Positions 18,964-19,641 of a stretch of DNA of 19,641 nt are shown piece by piece. The first letter of the stretch is position 1, and every line of letters starts with the position of its first letter. Made by a program: the position numbers and the translations under genes. Origin of the DNA: Oscillospiraceae bacterium. GTDB taxonomy: Bacteria > Bacillota > Clostridia > Oscillospirales > Ruminococcaceae. Where the stretch lies: contig SVNB01000019.1 in NCBI GenBank assembly GCA_015067125.1, positions 1-19,641 of the forward strand. The letters are read 5' to 3'. Below the pieces are notes generated by a model. The model was not told where the DNA came from. It did no database searches and saw only the letters and a list, made by a program, of their open reading frames with translations.

Positions 18964-18992
18964 TTGACAAAAAGCCTGCGCAGGTATATTCT
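18964..18992 (+). promoter_or_regulatory. Promoter of the aldo/keto reductase gene with a palindromic spacer
   Basis: TTGACA (18964-18969), 17-bp spacer, TATTCT (18987-18992). The spacer contains the perfect palindrome CCTGCGCAGG (18975-18984), a possible operator. The leader to the ATG is about 67 nt. Confidence 0.6.
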
Positions 18993-19065
18993 TTATTCAT
19001 AAAAGAATTGCAGCAGGGCGGGGTATGCTTCCACCGCACCGAAAGTCAACAGGAGGACTTGATAT

Positions 19066-19641
19066 ATGAAAACCGTAACCCTTGGTTCAACAGGAATTGT
19101 AACGCCGCAAAACGCTTTCGGAGCACTGCCGGTTCAGCGTGACGATATGGAAACTTCGATAAAAATCCTTCGCCGTGCTTACGAAGGCGGAATGACCTTT
19201 TTCGATACTGCAAGGGCATATACCGATAGCGAAGAGAAAATCGGCAATGCCCTTGCAGAAGTTCGCGAAAATATTTTTATTGCCACCAAAACCGCCGCAA
19301 AAACTCCGGAGGCCTTTTGGAAGGACCTTGAAACTTCTCTGCGGCTTTTAAAAACAGATTATGTCGATATTTATCAGTTCCACCAGGCATCGCAGTGCTA
19401 TAAACCCGGCGACGGTACGGGAATGTACGAGGCTATGCTGGAAGCAAAAAAACAGGGGAAAATCCGCCATATAGGAATAACTGCCCATAAAATAAAAGTT
19501 GCGGAAGAAGCGGTGGAAAGCGGTCTTTACGAAACTTTGCAGTTTCCGTTAAGCTATCTTTCCGGTGGGCAGGAACTTGCACTTGTGGAAAGATGCAGAG
19601 AGCAGAATATGGGCTTTATTGCCATGAAGGCTCTTGCCGGC
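19066..19641 (+). CDS. Aldo/keto reductase, 3' end outside window
   Basis: The ATG at 19066 has AGGAGG nine bases upstream and the frame stays open to the window end (192 codons). The sequence MKTVTLGSTGIVTPQNAFG is the classic aldo/keto reductase start. The catalytic tetrad is D47 (FFDTARAY), Y52, K75 (IATKTA) and H106 (YQFHQA), followed by KKQGKIRHIGITAHK, typical of the AKR TIM barrel. These cytosolic enzymes reduce aldehydes and ketones with NADPH. The protein should be about 320 residues or longer; members of this type often end in a 4Fe-4S cysteine cluster that lies outside the window. It follows the alcohol dehydrogenase gene but has its own promoter. Confidence 0.9.
   Translation, partial: MKTVTLGSTGIVTPQNAFGALPVQRDDMETSIKILRRAYEGGMTFFDTARAYTDSEEKIGNALAEVRENIFIATKTAAKTPEAFWKDLETSLRLLKTDYVDIYQFHQASQCYKPGDGTGMYEAMLEAKKQGKIRHIGITAHKIKVAEEAVESGLYETLQFPLSYLSGGQELALVERCREQNMGFIAMKALAG

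Noticed and set aside
17708..19039. 443-codon open frame on the minus strand
   Set aside because: It lies opposite the alcohol dehydrogenase and crosses the terminator and promoters; its translation is low-complexity F/C/N-rich with no family signature, as expected from the biased codons of the real gene.

Overview
The window looks like a chromosomal segment of an anaerobic Firmicute, most likely a gut or rumen clostridium near the Oscillospiraceae/Ruminococcaceae. This is inferred from strong AGGAGG-type ribosome binding sites, sigma-A style promoters, several TTG starts, a YlbJ-like membrane protein, a dockerin module, BspA-type leucine-rich repeats and the general protein similarity. No phage, insertion sequence, CRISPR array or rRNA is visible. 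The region is gene-dense, mostly housekeeping and envelope functions, and no intergenic gap exceeds about 300 bases.

Left part (1-3960): the C-terminal end of a probable SAM-dependent methyltransferase meets, at a shared bidirectional terminator, a leftward pair made of a small XRE regulator and a ComF-family phosphoribosyltransferase. Two 19-bp palindromes lie in the regulator's promoter. Next comes a leftward operon of a small four-cysteine protein translationally coupled to a large secreted N-acetylmuramoyl-L-alanine amidase.

Centre (4033-12483): a 1342-residue secreted multidomain protein carries a transglutaminase-like domain, BspA repeats, CxxC cassettes, an SGNH esterase and a C-terminal dockerin. 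Its esterase is bracketed by a 43-nt perfect direct repeat. It is followed by a convergent YlbJ-like protein, a divergent alpha/alpha-toroid lipoprotein, a flavin reductase, a small P-loop kinase, a CmpB-type membrane protein and a 68-residue unknown. Hairpins can cover the Shine-Dalgarno of the unknown gene and of the ATPase gene after it.

Right part (12489-19641): a PRK06851-type ATPase with a decayed second P-loop, a ClpC/ClpA-like unfoldase without the middle domain, RidA, a tRNA-Gly(CCC) with a mismatched anticodon stem, and a stand-alone EF-Tu-like G domain transcribed divergently from the tRNA across a 20-bp palindrome. The window ends with a TetR regulator, a zinc-type alcohol dehydrogenase and a partial aldo/keto reductase, which look like an NAD(P)H-dependent carbonyl/alcohol handling block with matching TGTGC/GCACA operator-like palindromes.

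The items most worth follow-up are the orphan EF-Tu G domain with its altered catalytic site, the excisable esterase cassette in the dockerin protein, and the consecutive RBS-sequestering hairpins. All functional statements rest on reading motifs by eye; no database search was run.
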